Shown: one piece after another, positions 53,101 to 60,299 of the stretch
How the letters are laid out: each line of letters begins with the position of its first letter
Position numbering within the stretch: position 1 is the first letter of the stretch
Origin: Apis mellifera
Taxonomy: Eukaryota; Arthropoda; Insecta; Hymenoptera; Apidae
DNA: 64,000 nt
Direction: 5' to 3'
Assembly (NCBI RefSeq): GCF_003254395.2
Contig: NC_037641.1
Location: 2,744,001-2,808,000, forward strand
Program-made: the position numbers and the translations under genes
The notes under the pieces: generated by a model
What the model was told of the DNA's origin: nothing
The model's database searches: none
Seen by the model: the letters and a program-made list of their open reading frames with translations, nothing else

Positions 53101-56100
53101 CCCATTTATCGATTTTCAAATCTTTTTTCATTGATAAAAATTGTATCTATTCATTTCGATCATTTTAATTGTAATGATCGATTACTATTGTACATATGTA
53201 TATATTGAAATATTTTGAGCGGATTACCTTAATTATTATATCATAACCTGTTTCCTTCCACGCTACACGTTTTTCTCTGCTAAAGAGAATAACAGCTGAT
53301 CATAGCCAGCAACTTGTCTGCTATATATATTAATTCCTGCTCTGGAAACAACGGCAATTTGAATTTTTGAAGCAACAAATTTCTTGCCCGACGAGAATAA
53401 AACGCGGCTCGAAACTAAAAACTATGTACATATGTTACGCGAACTTTCTTTTGGTCTCTTGGTAATTTGTTTGCAATTTGTGCTTAATGTGTCGCAACGA
53501 TTAACCAAAAAAGAAATTTTTTTTTTCTTCTATTTTAAATTGTCCGTCGTCCTTGTTCTACGTATACTTTTCTTCGTTTTAATCGTTGCTACTTGGCCTG
53601 TCTTTTTTTTTTCTTCTTCTTCTTCTTCTTTTTCTTTTCTTTCTGTCCTTTTTTTATCTTGTCTTCTTGTCCGTCCATACGTGCTGTACACGTTGTCTGC
53701 TAATGCCGCAGGGAACAGAACGCTTTGTGACTTGTGTCAGGCAAAATATCAGCGGAAGCAGACCCGCCACAAGGAGCGAAGGATCGTCGAACACGATGCA
53801 GCCGAGGAACTCGATGGTACACGTGAACACAGAAAAAAAGAACAATTGAGTTGATGAACCAATTTTTTTTTCTTTACCGTTCTCTACCGATTTAGAATGT
53901 GTTCCAGATAGTTCATCTCCGTGTGCACTACCCAGAAACACCAGCACTACTCACTGTCAATATATAATATATATTTTTGTCCATTGTTTTTGAGAATACT
54001 TTTTAACAACAGATATTTTTAGTTTTATTTTTAAAATAATGCATATTTATGAATATATCTTTTTCAGAGGATTACTCTATTATTTTTTATTCGCAACAAA
54101 ATTTTAATTCGTTAATTTTGTAAATATATATAAACTTTTTCTATGTATATATATGTATTTTTTTTTTTCATATTTACATAACACTACTCACACTGCCAAT
54201 CAATAGGTGTACCTGCACGTTTAGAGAGCATGCACAGAAAAAAATCTTAGAACCAGACTCTCTACAGAAATGCAATCTCATAATTGCCTTGCGCTGACCA
54301 GCATGCCAATCGATTTTATTTATCCGTATTTGGATAAATAGTAGTGATATTTTTACAAGCTGCGAATTCAATCTGTTCATTAAAAATCATTCGTAATTTT
54401 TCGATAGTTAGTTCTTTCCCTATAGTTAAAGGCCGAAAAACCGCTTTTTTTAGATCATCGTCCAATCATTAAATCATCATAGATCGTTGTCTTTCGAGTA
54501 GAGATCTATCTTTCACGAATTCGTGAATTTTATAACGATACAGTTTCTCTTTAGATGCCGAAGATTGCGATCAGTGCATGGGTATTCTCGAAGAATTGGA
54601 GAATATTGACGATGATTGCGACAGACATGGTATTACATTCATAAAGACACAAGTGAGTATAAATGTCATAAATGATAAATAATTTACATGGATTATAGAA
54701 TAATAGAATAATTAATGAAAATTTTTCTTAGGATTTTAAAGTGGCAGAAGATTATGGGGTCACGGATTTTCCTGTACTGGTTTATTTTGAGAATCAAATA
54801 CCAAATGTGTTCGAAGGTTCGTTGTTTTCTTGTTAATTTGATATTATTTATTTGTTTATTTGTTTTCATGGATATATATTCTACATATATATTTTCGTAC
54901 AGGAGATTTAAAAGTGGAAGAAGAGGTTCTACAATGGTTAATTACTCAGAAAACGGAGGATCGAATAGAATTAATTACCAGAATGATGTTAGAAACGTCT
55001 GTTGAAGAGACTCAATATCTCGCCGTGTATTTTTGTAAGTTTTCTTATTGCATATGTATGATTATTATATTAAATGTAATATATAAAACGTATTAAATCG
55101 TATCGTTGCATTGTAGATAAACTGAACTGCCATATATGCGACGAGATTTTGGAAGGATTAGAGAAAATCGATGACGAATGCGACGTGTTCGGTATTCATC
55201 TGGTAAAAATTCAGGATCCTCAGCTAGCTAAGCGATATTCCATTAAAACTTTCCCTGCCCTGGTGTACTTCAGAAACGGCAATCCTCTTTTATTCGAAGG
55301 TTTCTAAATTTTCCAATCATAGTAGAATATCGATTATTCAATAATCGAATATATAAGATTACTACGTATTTAAATTAATATATATGAAAATGTTAACAAT
55401 CGGAATTTAATTAATTTTTTTATAATAGATTTCTATTACGTGATAAATATCCATATTTGAAAATTGTTTAATTTTTAATTATTTCGCAATATATTCACAA
55501 ATTTCGTTCTTATTCGAAAAATTGCTTACTCGAAAGTATTTCATCATTCAATTAATTTGAATAATCGACGTTCTACTGTATTATTTCATAATTATTAATA
55601 GATTCATTATCTAACAATTTTTTATTACACCTATCAGGTGATTTGCAAAATGAGGAATCAGTTCTCGAATGGTTGATCGATGATGATAATCGAGAACTGG
55701 CTGATGAAATTGAATCTGTGAATGAGAGGATGTTGAAAAGACTTCTCGAAGAATCTCCATTCTTAGCTGTATTTTTTTGTAAGCTTTAAAAAAAATCTGT
55801 TTCATTTGAATCAAACCAATTTCTCATTTTCATTTTCTGAATTGACTATTTTTTTTTTATATTAGACGATGAAGACTGTCCCGAATGTGACGAAATTATG
55901 GAAGCTTTGGAGAAAATCGATGGGGAAGCAGATTTATTTGGTATTGATTTCGTGAAAGTTCTCAGCACAGAAGCTGCAGAGAAATTTGGGATTCTTAACG
56001 TTCCATCACTTGTTTATTTTCGTAAAAAGACACCTCTGATTTACGACGGCGATCTAACTCAAGAAGACAAAATTCTCCAATGGTTGACTTCTCAAGACGT

Positions 56101-56723
56101 TTTCGAAATTAAAAACGAAATCGAAGAAGTTAATAAAAAAATGTTGGATAAATTGTTAGACGAGAATGAATTTCTTGCTGTATTTTTCTGTAAGTATCTT
56201 CAAAAAAAATTATTAAATTAAATGAAATAAATAATAATTGTTGATTCTAGATGAACACAATAATAAAGAAAGCGAAGAAGTGAATGAGAAATTGGAGAAT
56301 ATCGATGGAGAAACGGATAATTTGGATATCACGTTCGTAAAAATGGCAGACACAAGATACGCCAGGAAATGGGGTGTCACCAAGCTTCCTGCCATCGTCT
56401 ATTTCCGCAAAAGATTCCCCAGTATCTATCGAGGTAAAATTCCCTTCATTATTTAGATTATTTTCTCTGATTAAAAATTAGAATTTTTTTTTAAATAATT
56501 ATTCTTCTAAATTATTTATTTATTTATCTTCTTAGGTGATTTACACAAAGAACAAGATGTACTAGAGTGGTTACGCAAGAATAGATATCGTCAACCAGAA
56601 TTGAACATCTATATGTATATGCTAATCGCGATCACCGTCCTATTCGCCATGTACACCGGTTTCTTATTGTCGTGTTTCCGTTCAGAACCAGCGGCGCCTG
56701 CGTCGCACCCTAAGCAAGCGTGA
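16693..56723 (+). CDS. Modular thioredoxin-fold array protein with alternative C-termini
   Basis: I do not recognise a named gene. Thirty exons can be assembled; the longest path (exons 1-14, 18-21, 23-30) sums to 5076 nt, 1691 aa. Order: signal peptide; fifteen modules with pattern VAVLFY...CxxC...ELENIDDE...FVKI...AKEYGI...LPALVYF...IYEG, then GDL..EE.VLEWL and an IEEV..(K/E)(M/T)L linker; transmembrane tail. All introns are phase 1 except one phase-0 intron (54652/54732), so whole exons can be skipped in frame. Cis-Pro is kept in every module; CxxC only in seven. Alternative ends exist at 42032, 44102, 46019 and possibly 53854. Signal peptide and thioredoxin folds imply ER/SR lumen or secretion. 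No KDEL-type signal was seen on any end. Redox, chaperone or calcium-buffer roles are all open. Confidence 0.88.
16907..30045 (+). other. 13.1-kb first intron of the array gene
   Basis: No convincing coding exon was found. Mostly AT-rich, with GC-rich islands near 18000-18200, 20730-21180, 21880-22460, 25830-26110, 26800-26960 and 29270-29660. TATAAATA occurs at 18199-18206 and 26101-26108 next to GC-rich sequence. Simple repeats include a short ATG-triplet run near 17009 and a 23-A run at 18765-18787. The islands may be enhancers or alternative leaders. Confidence 0.6.
30046..30228 (+). CDS. Array exon 2 (module 1, A type, CxxC)
   Basis: 183 nt. Reads YARSCTTCDKVLAELEKIDD, then FVKINDKRLAKQYGIKNFPA. 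Active-site-like CTTC, cis-Pro in FPAL, ends YEG. Phase 1 at both ends. Confidence 0.92.
33485..33625 (+). CDS. Array exon 3 (B type)
   Basis: 141 nt. GDLMDEENVLDFL linker helix, then DRIEEVNSKILEKIVEET and FVAVLF, the first strand of module 2. Donor GTGAGT. The 3.26-kb intron before it is AT-rich with a GC-richer patch at about 31120-31500 and shows no exon. Confidence 0.9.
36048..36230 (+). CDS. Array exon 4 (module 2, A type, CxxC)
   Basis: 183 nt. YKPDCKKCLKALQELENIDD; cis-Pro in LPVL. Ends IIYE plus C rather than G, so the junction codon is His instead of the usual Gly. The 2.4-kb intron upstream shows no exon. Confidence 0.9.
36584..36727 (+). CDS. Array exon 5 (B type)
   Basis: 144 nt, the longest separate B exon. 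ELSREEDVLEWLVANKS, then EDVIEDVTAKTLQTLI and LVVLF. Acceptor GCGTAG, donor GTACGC. Confidence 0.9.
36816..36998 (+). CDS. Array exon 6 (module 3, A type, no CxxC)
   Basis: 183 nt. YDHGDEDSMQVLNELEKIDD: both active-site cysteines are gone. FVKIDDEKAAKDFGI and SLPAIVYF with cis-Pro retained. Confidence 0.9.
37102..37233 (+). CDS. Array exon 7 (B type)
   Basis: 132 nt. GDVENEDEILEWLLSQLEK, then EIEDVTDEMLDRLI and LAVLF. Donor GTAAGC. Confidence 0.9.
37430..37744 (+). CDS. Array exon 8 (module 4, fused A+B)
   Basis: 315 nt, equal to 183 + 132, so the A/B intron is missing. YDNNDRKCQKILNELENIDD keeps one Cys. IPSMIYF keeps cis-Pro. Ends VAVLF. Confidence 0.92.
37874..38056 (+). CDS. Array exon 9 (module 5, A type, no CxxC)
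   Basis: 183 nt. YDKDQKKSQKILGELENIDD, no active-site Cys; FVKISDLNEAKEYGI; SLPTLVFF. Confidence 0.92.
38278..38409 (+). CDS. Array exon 10 (B type)
   Basis: 132 nt. GDLMNEDQLLGWLLHQKK, then EVTDEMMDKLIETSPYLAVL and F. Donor GTAAGC. Confidence 0.9.
38528..38842 (+). CDS. Array exon 11 (module 6, fused A+B, no CxxC)
   Basis: 315 nt. YDKDDKQDIRILNELENIDD; HLPTLVYF; GDLLNEDEVLEWLIEQK; ends VVAFF. Its last base is A, not T, so the junction codon to exon 12 is Ser instead of the usual Tyr. Confidence 0.92.
38929..39258 (+). CDS. Array exon 12 (module 7, fused A+B)
   Basis: 330 nt. GDCEDGDECDKILKELENID carries two Cys with five residues between them, not CxxC. FPTLAFF keeps cis-Pro. IEEVNAKMLENILEEN and YIVIFF close it. 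Confidence 0.92.
39428..39748 (+). CDS. Array exon 13 (module 8, fused A+B, no CxxC)
   Basis: 321 nt. YKEGDKKSQKILQELENIDD; GLPALAFY; GDMMHEEAILDWILDLR; DVIENVDRKTLQVLI; LAVFF. Confidence 0.92.
40178..40205 (+). repeat. Short direct repeat, copy 1
   Basis: Starts TTTTTAGAGAATCAATTTT and ends AGAAGGCAA. A near-identical copy (one extra T) lies at 41502-41530, so the pair brackets exon 14. Confidence 0.8.
40821..41003 (+). CDS. Array exon 14 (module 9, A type, CxxC); branching donor
   Basis: 183 nt. YDDDKCETCPEILEDLETID; AFPALVYY; ends IMYDG. Its phase-1 donor (GTAAGT) is compatible with acceptors at 41887, 43756, 45700 and 51360, each starting so that Gly is completed. This is the branch point of the isoforms. 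Confidence 0.92.
41502..41530 (+). repeat. Short direct repeat, copy 2
   Basis: Second copy of the 28-base element at 40178-40205, 1.3 kb downstream and on the other side of exon 14. Confidence 0.8.
41887..42032 (+). CDS. Array exon 15: transmembrane C-terminal end 1
   Basis: 146 nt. GNLKNEERVLEWLIEQKSK, then TMIIIIGVLFFVTLISVV and TIPPGYE, stop TAA at 42030. Gives a 1034-aa type I membrane protein. An internal donor, AAAA|GTAAGG after 41937, is also phase 1, so the exon could instead be used as a 51-nt internal exon that removes the anchor. Confidence 0.88.
42031..42036 (+). terminator. AATAAA overlapping the exon-15 stop
   Basis: The TAA stop runs straight into AATAAA. Another AATAAA lies at 42394-42399. 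Either could end the membrane isoform; the second leaves a more usual 3' UTR. Confidence 0.4.
42740..42762 (+). repeat. Poly(A) run
   Basis: 23 consecutive A bases between exons 15 and 16; possible retroposon tail remnant or simple homopolymer. Confidence 0.9.
43756..44102 (+). CDS. Array exon 16: Asp-rich C-terminal end 2
   Basis: Acceptor ACGCAG. Completes Gly, then about 85 residues almost all Asp, Asn and Glu from a GAT/GAC/GAA triplet run, then EEKNKKLNKALKNILDKGKG, PTPTKEAEEDFT and TGA at 44100. 1101 aa with exons 1-14. The frame stays open through the whole repeat, and synonymous GAC and GAA interruptions argue for coding use. A second phase-1 donor (AAAG|GTAAAG after 44055) would make it a 300-nt internal exon. 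Confidence is lower than for the modules because there is no family match. Confidence 0.7.
43757..44010 (+). repeat. GAT-triplet microsatellite inside exon 16
   Basis: Long (GAT)n with GAC, GAA and AAT interruptions. Length polymorphism would change the Asp tail without shifting frame. Confidence 0.95.
44590..44655 (+). promoter_or_regulatory. Recursive (zero-length exon) splice site
   Basis: A roughly 45-base pyrimidine tract (44604-44647) is followed by TAG|GTAAGT, the AG at 44648-44649 and the donor from 44650. This is the layout of a ratcheting point: a 3' splice site that regenerates a 5' splice site. It sits in the 10.4-kb intron from 41004 to 51359. If instead retained as an exon it would add only Gly-Lys then stop. 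Confidence 0.65.
45168..45175 (+). promoter_or_regulatory. Possible internal TATA box upstream of exon 17
   Basis: TGACGTATAAAAGAGTCG gives a CRE-like TGACGTA and TATAAAAG, about 530 bases before exon 17, in a GC-richer stretch. It could drive a short transcript using the ATG at 45721 within exon 17. Confidence 0.3.
45545..45645 (+). repeat. Long CT-rich pyrimidine tract
   Basis: Almost uninterrupted C/T sequence including a (TC)n run, 50-150 bases before the exon 17 acceptor. Possible PTB-type splicing control region, by inference. Confidence 0.7.
45700..46019 (+). CDS. Array exon 17: Lys-rich C-terminal end 3
   Basis: Acceptor CTGCAG, phase 1. GDGCFYIGMGGKSAKPKIPS, a YQCCPAKV Cys pair, many Lys/Ala/Gly, ending KKGFFGSGKYLNWL and TGA at 46017. 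106 residues, strongly basic and GC-rich, unlike the acidic modules. 1092 aa with exons 1-14. A phase-1 donor AGCG|GTAAAT after 45996 could make it internal. It might also be a separate small gene starting at the ATG 45721. No family recognised. Confidence 0.72.
46680..46685 (+). terminator. Candidate poly(A) signal for the exon-17 end
   Basis: AATAAA 661 bases after the exon-17 stop, in AT-rich 3' UTR-like sequence. Confidence 0.35.
49094..49121 (+). repeat. Poly(T) run
   Basis: 28 consecutive T bases in the long intron before exon 18. Confidence 0.95.
50118..50149 (+). repeat. TTTA microsatellite
   Basis: About eight TTTA/ATTT units in tandem in the long intron before exon 18. Confidence 0.95.
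51360..51491 (+). CDS. Array exon 18 (B type)
   Basis: 132 nt. GNLLDESEVLDWMVKQKTDE, then IEEIDRDTLNKYIETKEF and LAVVF. Opens the long isoform. It needs an upstream A exon, and exon 14 fits in phase and content. Confidence 0.9.
51939..52262 (+). CDS. Array exon 19 (module 10, fused A+B, no CxxC)
   Basis: 324 nt. Acceptor CTCATAG. YKEEDPESPRVLRHIELIDD lacks active-site Cys. NPPGITYF keeps cis-Pro. IERINKKMFHKIRQTTDY closes the linker; ends LAVFF. Confidence 0.88.
52531..52719 (+). CDS. Array exon 20 (module 11, A type, CxxC)
   Basis: 189 nt, two codons longer than the standard A exon (extra residues in KMSSKEPVIYAG). YSNDCKQCSRVLTEIEHIDD; ALPAILFF. Confidence 0.9.
52794..52931 (+). CDS. Array exon 21 (B type)
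   Basis: 138 nt. GDLYDEDQILQWLLTQKD, then EVIEDLEGEELLHLIRES and LAVYF. Acceptor CAAAG is weak but the frame and pattern fit. Confidence 0.88.
53712..53854 (+). CDS. Possible array exon 22: Cys-pair C-terminal end 4
   Basis: Acceptor GCCGCAG after a pyrimidine-rich stretch. With exon 21's T it reads WNRTLCDLCQAKYQRKQTRH, placing CDLC where A exons put CxxC, then KERRIVEHDAAEELDGTREH and RKKEQLS, stop TGA 53852. It lacks the IDD and cis-Pro parts, so it looks like the start of an A module diverted to a basic tail. 1294 aa with exons 1-14 and 18-21. Could be a decayed exon or a shadow. Confidence 0.4.
54555..54652 (+). CDS. Array exon 23 (module 12, first part, CxxC)
   Basis: 98 nt. YAEDCDQCMGILEELENIDD, then CDRHGITFIKTQ. 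Ends in phase 0, the only non-phase-1 junction of the array. Confidence 0.9.
54732..54816 (+). CDS. Array exon 24 (module 12, second part)
   Basis: 85 nt. DFKVAEDYGVTDFPVLVYFE, then NQIPNVFEG. Exons 23 and 24 sum to exactly 183 nt, so this is a standard A exon with an inserted 79-nt intron. Confidence 0.9.
54903..55034 (+). CDS. Array exon 25 (B type)
   Basis: 132 nt. GDLKVEEEVLQWLITQKTED, then ITRMMLETSVEETQYLAVYF. Confidence 0.9.
55117..55299 (+). CDS. Array exon 26 (module 13, A type, CxxC)
   Basis: 183 nt. YKLNCHICDEILEGLEKIDD; TFPALVYF; ends LLFEG. Codons are more A/T-ending than in exons 6-13. Confidence 0.9.
55638..55778 (+). CDS. Array exon 27 (B type)
   Basis: 141 nt. GDLQNEESVLEWLIDDDN, then EIESVNERMLKRLLEESPF and LAVFF. 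Confidence 0.9.
55866..56189 (+). CDS. Array exon 28 (module 14, fused A+B, CxxC)
   Basis: 324 nt (183 + 141). YDEDCPECDEIMEALEKIDG; NVPSLVYF; GDLTQEDKILQWL; IEEVNKKMLDKLLDENEF; LAVFF. Confidence 0.92.
56251..56433 (+). CDS. Array exon 29 (module 15, A type, no CxxC)
   Basis: 183 nt. YEHNNKESEEVNEKLENIDG has no active-site Cys. KLPAIVYF; ends SIYRG. Confidence 0.9.
56536..56723 (+). CDS. Array exon 30: transmembrane C-terminal end of the long form
   Basis: 188 nt. GDLHKEQDVLEWLRKNRYRQ, then a membrane segment MYMLIAITVLFAMYTGFLLS and a short tail CFRSEPAAPASHPKQA, stop TGA 56721. It parallels exon 15: half a B module followed by an anchor. Confidence 0.9.
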
Positions 56724-57395
56724 TAGAAAAAGAAAAGAACGAGAGAGAGAGAAAGAGAGAGAAAGAGAGAGAAAGAAAGAACGAAAGAATGTAGATTTAT
56801 GGATTGTTGCTGCGCGAATGTGCATTGTTGTTATTGTTGATCCGACTTGCTTTATGTAAGATTAAATGGCAGCCGTTCGTCCGGAACGAACGACTCGTAC
56901 CAAGGCTCGACGATTCTAGAGGATGACGATGAAACCTGTCTATGTATTTTTTTTCTTTTGTTTAGAAGAAACAATTAAAAAAAAAACATATATATATATT
57001 ATTTGCGTAATAGGTTCAAGTTATCCGTGAATTCGGTGAGCGCGTGGTATGTTTGTTTAACGTGGACCAAATCCATCGATTTTCTATAGGAGATTTAGAC
57101 CTCTGTCAAATTGAAGAAGACGCGAATGTGTTGCGAGCATATACGGAGCGATATTTTCGCGGGAGTTTATTCAACATTATTCCAAATAAATTACCATTAT
57201 TAGCGTATAAGCTAAAAAATATTTGTAATTATATACGTTTGCCATATTGTCTCTTGTTCGTAATTTAAAACATCGTGCGACGGTATTATATTTTTATTGT
57301 ATTGCTTTATAACGATAGAGATATATTGTATCGTATTCCATTCACTTTGTATTAACTTTTGCTGATTCGATGATTTTTGCTGCGTTTTTAGAGTG

Positions 57396-57401
57396 AATAA
57401 A
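57396..57401 (+). terminator. Poly(A) signal of the long array transcript
   Basis: AATAAA followed within 15-40 bases by GT-rich sequence (TGTGTACATTG, TTTGTTGTTTTCGTG), the usual layout of an animal poly(A) site. Confidence 0.65.
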
Positions 57402-58085
57402 ACTGATCGACAAATGTGTACATTGTTATTTGTTGTTTTCGTGGAATGTTACTAGCAATCAATCGACAAACAATTTGTGATTTACTTTTTTTTTTATTTT
57501 CTTCTTTTTTTCTTTTTTTCTTAGGTGTTTTTGTAACTTTAATCGACTTTAATCGACGGTTAGTATTGACAGTGGTCTTGTTCTTTGACTCGAGTAATTA
57601 TCTTTGGTCCACGTATAATTAAATATTCATAAGATCATTGATAATCTGCGTATTTTCTCGGATCCTCTGATAAATCATCACCAACATTTGTTGAATGAAA
57701 CGAGATGATGATATACGCGAAATGAGTGAATATAATCTATCGATATTCATATTTTCAAAAAAAAGGCAAATAATGATAATATGATTATGAGGAATAAAGA
57801 GCAAAATCCTTGGACCAATTTCAAAGAGCTTAAAATGCCAATTTATCTGCCAATTGTAAATAATGTAATAGTATGAATGATGCATTATATAAAAAAAGAA
57901 GATTATTTTTCTTGTTATTTTCATATTTTCCTTTCCTTTTAATATGTTTTTTTTTTCCACAAAAGATTATTTATGAAATTCTCAAATTAAATTTCAAATT
58001 TCCCGCTACTATTTAAAGTTTCATCAGAATTGTATCTAACTTCAAATTCAATGTTTCGAACTCTGAAGTGCACTACGAATGAGAA

Positions 58086-58095
58086 TTTCTTTACC
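58086..58095 (+). promoter_or_regulatory. Possible 5'-TOP start of RpL7 mRNA
   Basis: TTTCTTTACC lies 11 bases before the ATG. Ribosomal protein mRNAs usually begin in such a pyrimidine tract; the exact start is inferred. Confidence 0.35.
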
Positions 58096-58105
58096 TAGTG
58101 GAAGA

Positions 58106-59910
58106 ATGGCGGTTCCGTAAGTACTTGGCACAATTTTAATGAAATCTGAAAACATCAATAATTAATATTATTTTAATATTTTTAAAATAAATTATTATTA
58201 ATTCTTTTTTGATTTTATATTATATTTTTATTATAGTTTTTATATTTTTTACGAAAATTTTTACTTAATGCTAACAAATCATATCATTAACCAATATGAA
58301 ATATAATATAATTTACATTTTGTTATAATATACTAAAAATATTATATTTTTAATAAAAGATAAATTCTTATCTTATACTAAATCAAATTTCTATGTGTAT
58401 TATCCAAAATAATTCTTTTCCTCAAAATAATATAACCTAATTTAGATTCTGTACTATACAATTTATTTTTACATAAATGATATAATTAATAATTTTGTAC
58501 TTGTAGGAAGAAAGAAAGTGAGCCTGTAGCAAAAAAGCTACCGGCAGTGCCGGAATCAGTTCTTAAAAGAAGAAAGACTCGTGAAGCAGTACGAGCTGCA
58601 CGTCTTCAAATATCGATTAAGGTACTTATTAAATATTTAATTAATATATTTTTTAAAAATGTTATTTTTAATTACTTAAATTTTTGAAAATAATTAAAAT
58701 GATTACAATAATTATTTTAATTTTAGCAACGTGCAAATCGTTATAAGAAAAGGAAAGCAATCTTCAAAAGAGCTGAAAAATATGTAAAAGAATATAGAAC
58801 AAAAGAAAGAGATGAAATCAGATTAATGAGACAAGCTAAAAATCGTGGCAATTATTATATACCTGGAGAAGCACGTCTTGCATTTGTTATTCGTATTCGG
58901 GGGTGAATATAATTGATCTTTTATTAAAATTATGCTTCAAATTTATACAATATTATAATGTATTATCTACTATTATTTCAGTGTAAATCAAGTTGCTCCT
59001 AAAGTACGTAAGGTACTTCAACTATTCCGTCTCAAGCAAATTAATAATGGTGTATTTGTGAAACTAAATAAGGCAACAATCAACATGCTTCGTATCGTTG
59101 AACCTTATATCACATGGGGATATCCAAATTTAAAATCAGTTAGAGAATTGATTTATAAAAGAGGATTTGCTAAAATAAATAGACAACGTATTCCTATCAC
59201 AAGTAACTCCATCATTGAAAAGAAACTTGGTTAGTATTATAATTTATTGCATTTGACAAGTCCATGGGAGTTGTATTGTATTTATCTGTTCCCTTCCATC
59301 TTGTCAAAAAATAATAGAATCTTTGAAAAACTTTTTCGTATATTTTACGTTCAAGTTTGCGACGGTTCTTACATTTTTAAATTATATAAAATATTTTTTT
59401 TTCTTTAATGTTTAATATTTTTTATCAATATTTATTTATATAATATTTATTGTAATAATTATGTGAAATATAAATTATTACAGGACGCTCTGGTATTATT
59501 TGCATAGAAGACTTAATCCATGAAATATTCACAGTTGGACCAAAATTCAAATTTGCAAGTAATTTCCTATGGCCATTCAAGGTATATAAATTTTTAATTT
59601 TTCGAACATCGACGTAGGCATGATTATAGGAATATTCATTGTTCTATAAATCTCCTATTACGTCGTAAAGCAATACGAGTTTCTCTTTGTTGTACGCATG
59701 TAATTTTGCGTTCATTAGTCAAACTCAAACATTTAATTAATTATTTAAATATTTATATACATATTTTATATTAATAATTTTAATCTTTTTTATTTTTAGC
59801 TTAACACACCTAATGGAGGTTGGCGTAAGAAGACTAACCACTATGTCGAAGGTGGTGATTTTGGTAATCGTGAAGATAAAATCAATGAACTTCTCAGGAG
59901 AATGGTTTAA
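58106..59910 (+). CDS. RpL7: Large ribosomal subunit protein L7 (uL30)
   Basis: Six coding exons: 58106-58116 (only ATGGCGGTTCC), 58507-58621, 58727-58902, 58982-59229, 59484-59581, 59800-59910. They give 252 aa, as usual for eukaryotic L7. The basic N-terminus with KLPAVPESVLKRRK is typical. Core blocks: ARLAFVIRIRGVNQVAPKVR, VLQLFRLKQINNGVFVKLNK, MLRIVEPYITWGYPNLKSV, LIYKRGFAKIN, IICIEDLIHEIFTVG, FLWPFKLNTPNGGWRKKT and FVEGGDxGNREDxIN-type end (YVEGGDFGNREDKINELLRR). Cytosolic 60S subunit component. Introns 4 and 5 carry snoRNA-like structures; introns 1-3 hold nothing clear. Poly(A) signals follow at 59930 and 59942. Confidence 0.97.
59250..59376 (+). ncRNA. Probable H/ACA snoRNA in RpL7 intron 4
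   Basis: Hairpin 1: lower stem TTGACAAG (59253-59260) with CTTGTCAA (59300-59307), an internal loop holding TCCAT on both sides, then upper stem GGGA with TCCC. Hinge ATAATA/ATAGAA box. Hairpin 2: GAATC with GGTTC and upper CGTA with TACG. ACA at 59371-59373. Targets not assigned. Confidence 0.65.
59607..59734 (+). ncRNA. Probable H/ACA snoRNA in RpL7 intron 5
   Basis: Hairpin 1: CGACGTA (59610-59616) with TACGTCG (59659-59665), upper TATAG with CTATA, unpaired pocket between. H box AAAGCA at 59667-59672. Hairpin 2: GAGTTT (59677-59682) with AAACTC (59721-59726), upper ACGCA with TGCGT. ACA at 59729-59731, three bases before the end. All H/ACA elements are present in order. Confidence 0.75.
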
Positions 59911-59929
59911 ATTTATAAAAATCATGATA

Positions 59930-59947
59930 AATAAAAGTTTAAATAAA
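59930..59947 (+). terminator. Tandem poly(A) signals of RpL7
   Basis: AATAAA at 59930-59935 and 59942-59947, 20-32 bases after the stop codon. Confidence 0.7.
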
Positions 59948-60299
59948 ACATGTCATATTGCATTATATTTTATTTATACATTCACTACATATATTTATTT
60001 AATAATAATAATAATATAAATTTATATATAATTAAATATTTCAATTTATAATTGATAAATTTTAATATTATTTTTAAAGCTATTTCAAATATTATAATGA
60101 TAATTTTACGATTATATAAAAACTTATTACGATTATATAAAACATCACATTAATGAAAATAAATATGTATATAAAACTGCATAAAAATGATATATATATA
60201 TATATAATATCTATTATCTATTAAAACAATCAACAATCACTATAATACTCCGATAATGCGAATAATTATAAAAATATTTTTTTCTTTGAACACTGAAAT

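Larger units (their letters stand above)
56724..58105 (+). other. 3' UTR of the array gene and spacer to RpL7
   Basis: Starts with a (GA)n purine run at 56741-56782. No coding feature was seen. Probably 3' UTR to about 57420, then a spacer of under 700 bases. Confidence 0.6.
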
